This document shows positions 63,048 to 64,000 of a stretch of 64,000 bases of DNA, in pieces. This DNA comes from Ectopseudomonas chengduensis (GTDB lineage: Bacteria > Pseudomonadota > Gammaproteobacteria > Pseudomonadales > Pseudomonadaceae). The notes beneath the pieces are model-generated. The model was not told the origin of the DNA. It saw nothing but the letters and a program-made list of their open reading frames with translations, and made no database searches. A program made the translations under genes and the position numbers. The DNA lies in the NCBI RefSeq assembly GCF_015712065.1, contig NZ_JACFYZ010000008.1, forward strand, positions 62,001 to 126,000, written 5' to 3'. How positions within the stretch are numbered: position 1 is the first letter of the stretch; the number at the start of each line of letters is the position of its first letter.

Positions 63048-63376
63048 CGTTGTGCTTCCCATTGGAGGTGGTAGGTCGCTGCAGTGACACCGCGAAAACT
63101 GGGTTCCGGGGATGTCCAGCAGAGGCAAGCCGATGGTGGTACCCGGCTACCTTCGCGCCTACGGAAAAACTCCCGCCTTTGCCGGGAGGATTTCCCGGCC
63201 GGCCCATGACTTGGCCTTGCTGCCAAGGCATCGCCAACACCCCCTCACAAGCCCTACTACCAAGGGACTAGAACGCGACCACCAAAGCAGCATTCGGCGC
63301 TTTGCACGGCCTTTCTAAGATGGTCGCCACGAGCTCTGTATGGGCTGTCTTGCGTGCATTAGATGAGGTCCTAGCC
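63048..63376. other. Divergent exaA-exaB control region (329 bases)
   Basis: Contains the plus-strand element of copy 4 (63254-63271), a CTCCCG/CGGGAG hairpin at 63170-63188, and GGTGGTACCCGGCTACC at 63135-63151. No further gene is seen. Operators for EraR or ErbR are expected here. Confidence 0.6.
63254..63271 (+). promoter_or_regulatory. Shared 18-bp element, copy 4
   Basis: Plus strand CTACTACCAAGGGACTAG, 105 bases upstream of exaB. It matches copies 1 to 3 at most positions; the centre is AA instead of TT. Confidence 0.45.
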
Positions 63377-63796
63377 ATGAACAAGAAGATCCAATCCACC
63401 CTGGCGCTGCTGTTGCTCGCCGCATCGACCAACCTGTGGGCGCACGGCGATGTGGTACCGCAGGCGGTGAACACTGATGGTCTGGAACCGCTGGGTGAGG
63501 AATGGCTGGACGAGAACCCCTATCGCGACAACCCGCGCGCCATCGAGATTGGCTCCTCGGCCTACAACCAGAACTGCGCTGCCTGCCACGGCCTCGAAGC
63601 CAAGTCCGGCGGTATCGCCCCCGACCTGCGGATGCTGGAACTGGGCGCCAGTGGTGACGAGTGGTTCAAGGAGCGGGTAATCAATGGCGCGGTGCGCGAT
63701 GGGCGCGTGTACATGCCGAAAATGGCCGACTTCCTCAGCCAGGAAGCATTGTGGGCAGTGCGTAGCTATCTGGAGAGCGTGCACGTCGAGGAGTAA
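63377..63796 (+). CDS. exaB: Cytochrome c550 ExaB (PedF)
   Basis: 139 residues. Signal peptide ends LWAHGD (about 22). The haem c site is Cys67-Ala-Ala-Cys70-His71. Met113 or Met116 in RVYMPKMADF is the sixth ligand. It takes electrons from reduced PQQ of ExaA and passes them to a terminal oxidase. The ATG at 63377 has a weak site before it; an earlier in-frame start at 63302 is rejected. Divergent from exaA with the shared control region between. In PAO1 this is PA1983. Confidence 0.95.
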   Translation: MNKKIQSTLALLLLAASTNLWAHGDVVPQAVNTDGLEPLGEEWLDENPYRDNPRAIEIGSSAYNQNCAACHGLEAKSGGIAPDLRMLELGASGDEWFKERVINGAVRDGRVYMPKMADFLSQEALWAVRSYLESVHVEE

Positions 63797-63857
63797 GCGC
63801 TTGATGATAAATCTGCTGCGCTCGGCATCTCGCGTTTCGGCGGTGCTCGCAATGCTC

Positions 63858-63873
63858 ATGTATTTCAATACAT
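63858..63873. repeat. Palindrome ATGTATT-TC-AATACAT in a 148-base spacer
   Basis: A 16-base palindrome with a 2-base centre, set in spacer of repeat-like composition (CGCGTTTCGGCGGTGCTCGC before, GCTTGCTGTGCTCCGGCGAAGC after). The surroundings show no gene. Confidence 0.5.
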
Positions 63874-63944
63874 TCCGCTTGCTGTGCTCCGGCGAAGCGC
63901 GACCTGCCATCGCTCGCGACGATTTCTTCATAAGCGCTCGCGTC

Positions 63945-64000
63945 ATGCGCCTGCTGATCCTCCTGTGTGGCCTGCTGTTTTTCCTGGGTACGGCTCAGGC
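63945..64000 (+). CDS. Partial gene: N-terminal signal peptide only
   Basis: The window ends 18 codons into this frame. It reads MRLLILLCGLLFFLGTAQ, a plausible signal peptide, so the product is exported. In this neighbourhood a quinoprotein-associated periplasmic protein is likely, but nothing beyond the leader can be seen. Confidence 0.6.
   Translation, partial: MRLLILLCGLLFFLGTAQ

Overview
The window is a chromosomal segment of a Pseudomonas species. The evidence is the high GC content, Pseudomonas REP-type repeats, and gene order that I recognise from memory as matching P. aeruginosa PAO1 (aer-acnA; the PA2825 to PA2795 block; the PA1975 to PA1983 ethanol-oxidation block). The blocks are joined differently than in PAO1, which fits the mendocina/oleovorans/alcaligenes side of the genus; the species call is inference.

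Layout. 0.2-0.9 kb: a VOC protein and a small helix-hairpin-helix protein. 0.9-2.2 kb: three small AT-rich minus-strand genes of unknown function, separated by sequences with integron attC architecture and headed by a possible attI, with no integrase. 2.4-12.4 kb: aer, acnA, rlmM, tusA, a DUF3080 lipoprotein, a MATE pump and pdxB. 12.6-25.4 kb: gpx-ospR with a palindromic operator, sagS, an AAA+ ATPase, a GAF/fRMsr protein, a GST, two tRNA-Glu/tRNA-Gly pairs, fadE, a transglutaminase-like gene and an ABC-2 exporter. 25.7-38.1 kb: an RND pump, queF, DUF4404, a degenerate HAD protein, a thioesterase, mlaA, PilZ, an RssB-like phosphatase with its STAS partner, tal, a one-domain Fur-like regulator behind a structured leader, and dusA.

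38.3-64 kb is a PQQ/ethanol-oxidation island. It holds pqqF, a porin, nosP-nahK (NO sensor and hybrid kinase), erbR, a CXXCW protein, an ABC system of the quinoprotein-associated type (permease, ATPase, YVTN protein, substrate-binding protein), a Sel1 protein, eraS/eraR, an L-sorbosone-dehydrogenase-like protein, a DUF2231 protein, a pentapeptide protein, exaA and its cytochrome exaB. ExaA has a calcium-type active site (WDFSG). An 18-bp element close to CTACTACCTTGGTACTGG recurs at four intergenic sites in the island and is a candidate operator for ErbR or EraR.

A second integrase-less cassette cluster (WYL-like and DUF5677-like genes with attC-like sites) sits inside the PQQ island at 56.9-58.3 kb. 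One of its attC sites is about 80% identical to one in the first cluster 56 kb away, so both look like products of the same integron lineage. These two clusters, the shared PQQ-island element, a REP element coding the tail of an ABC ATPase, and the structured leader at 36.8 kb are the most notable observations. No CRISPR array, prophage, transposase or rRNA gene was seen.
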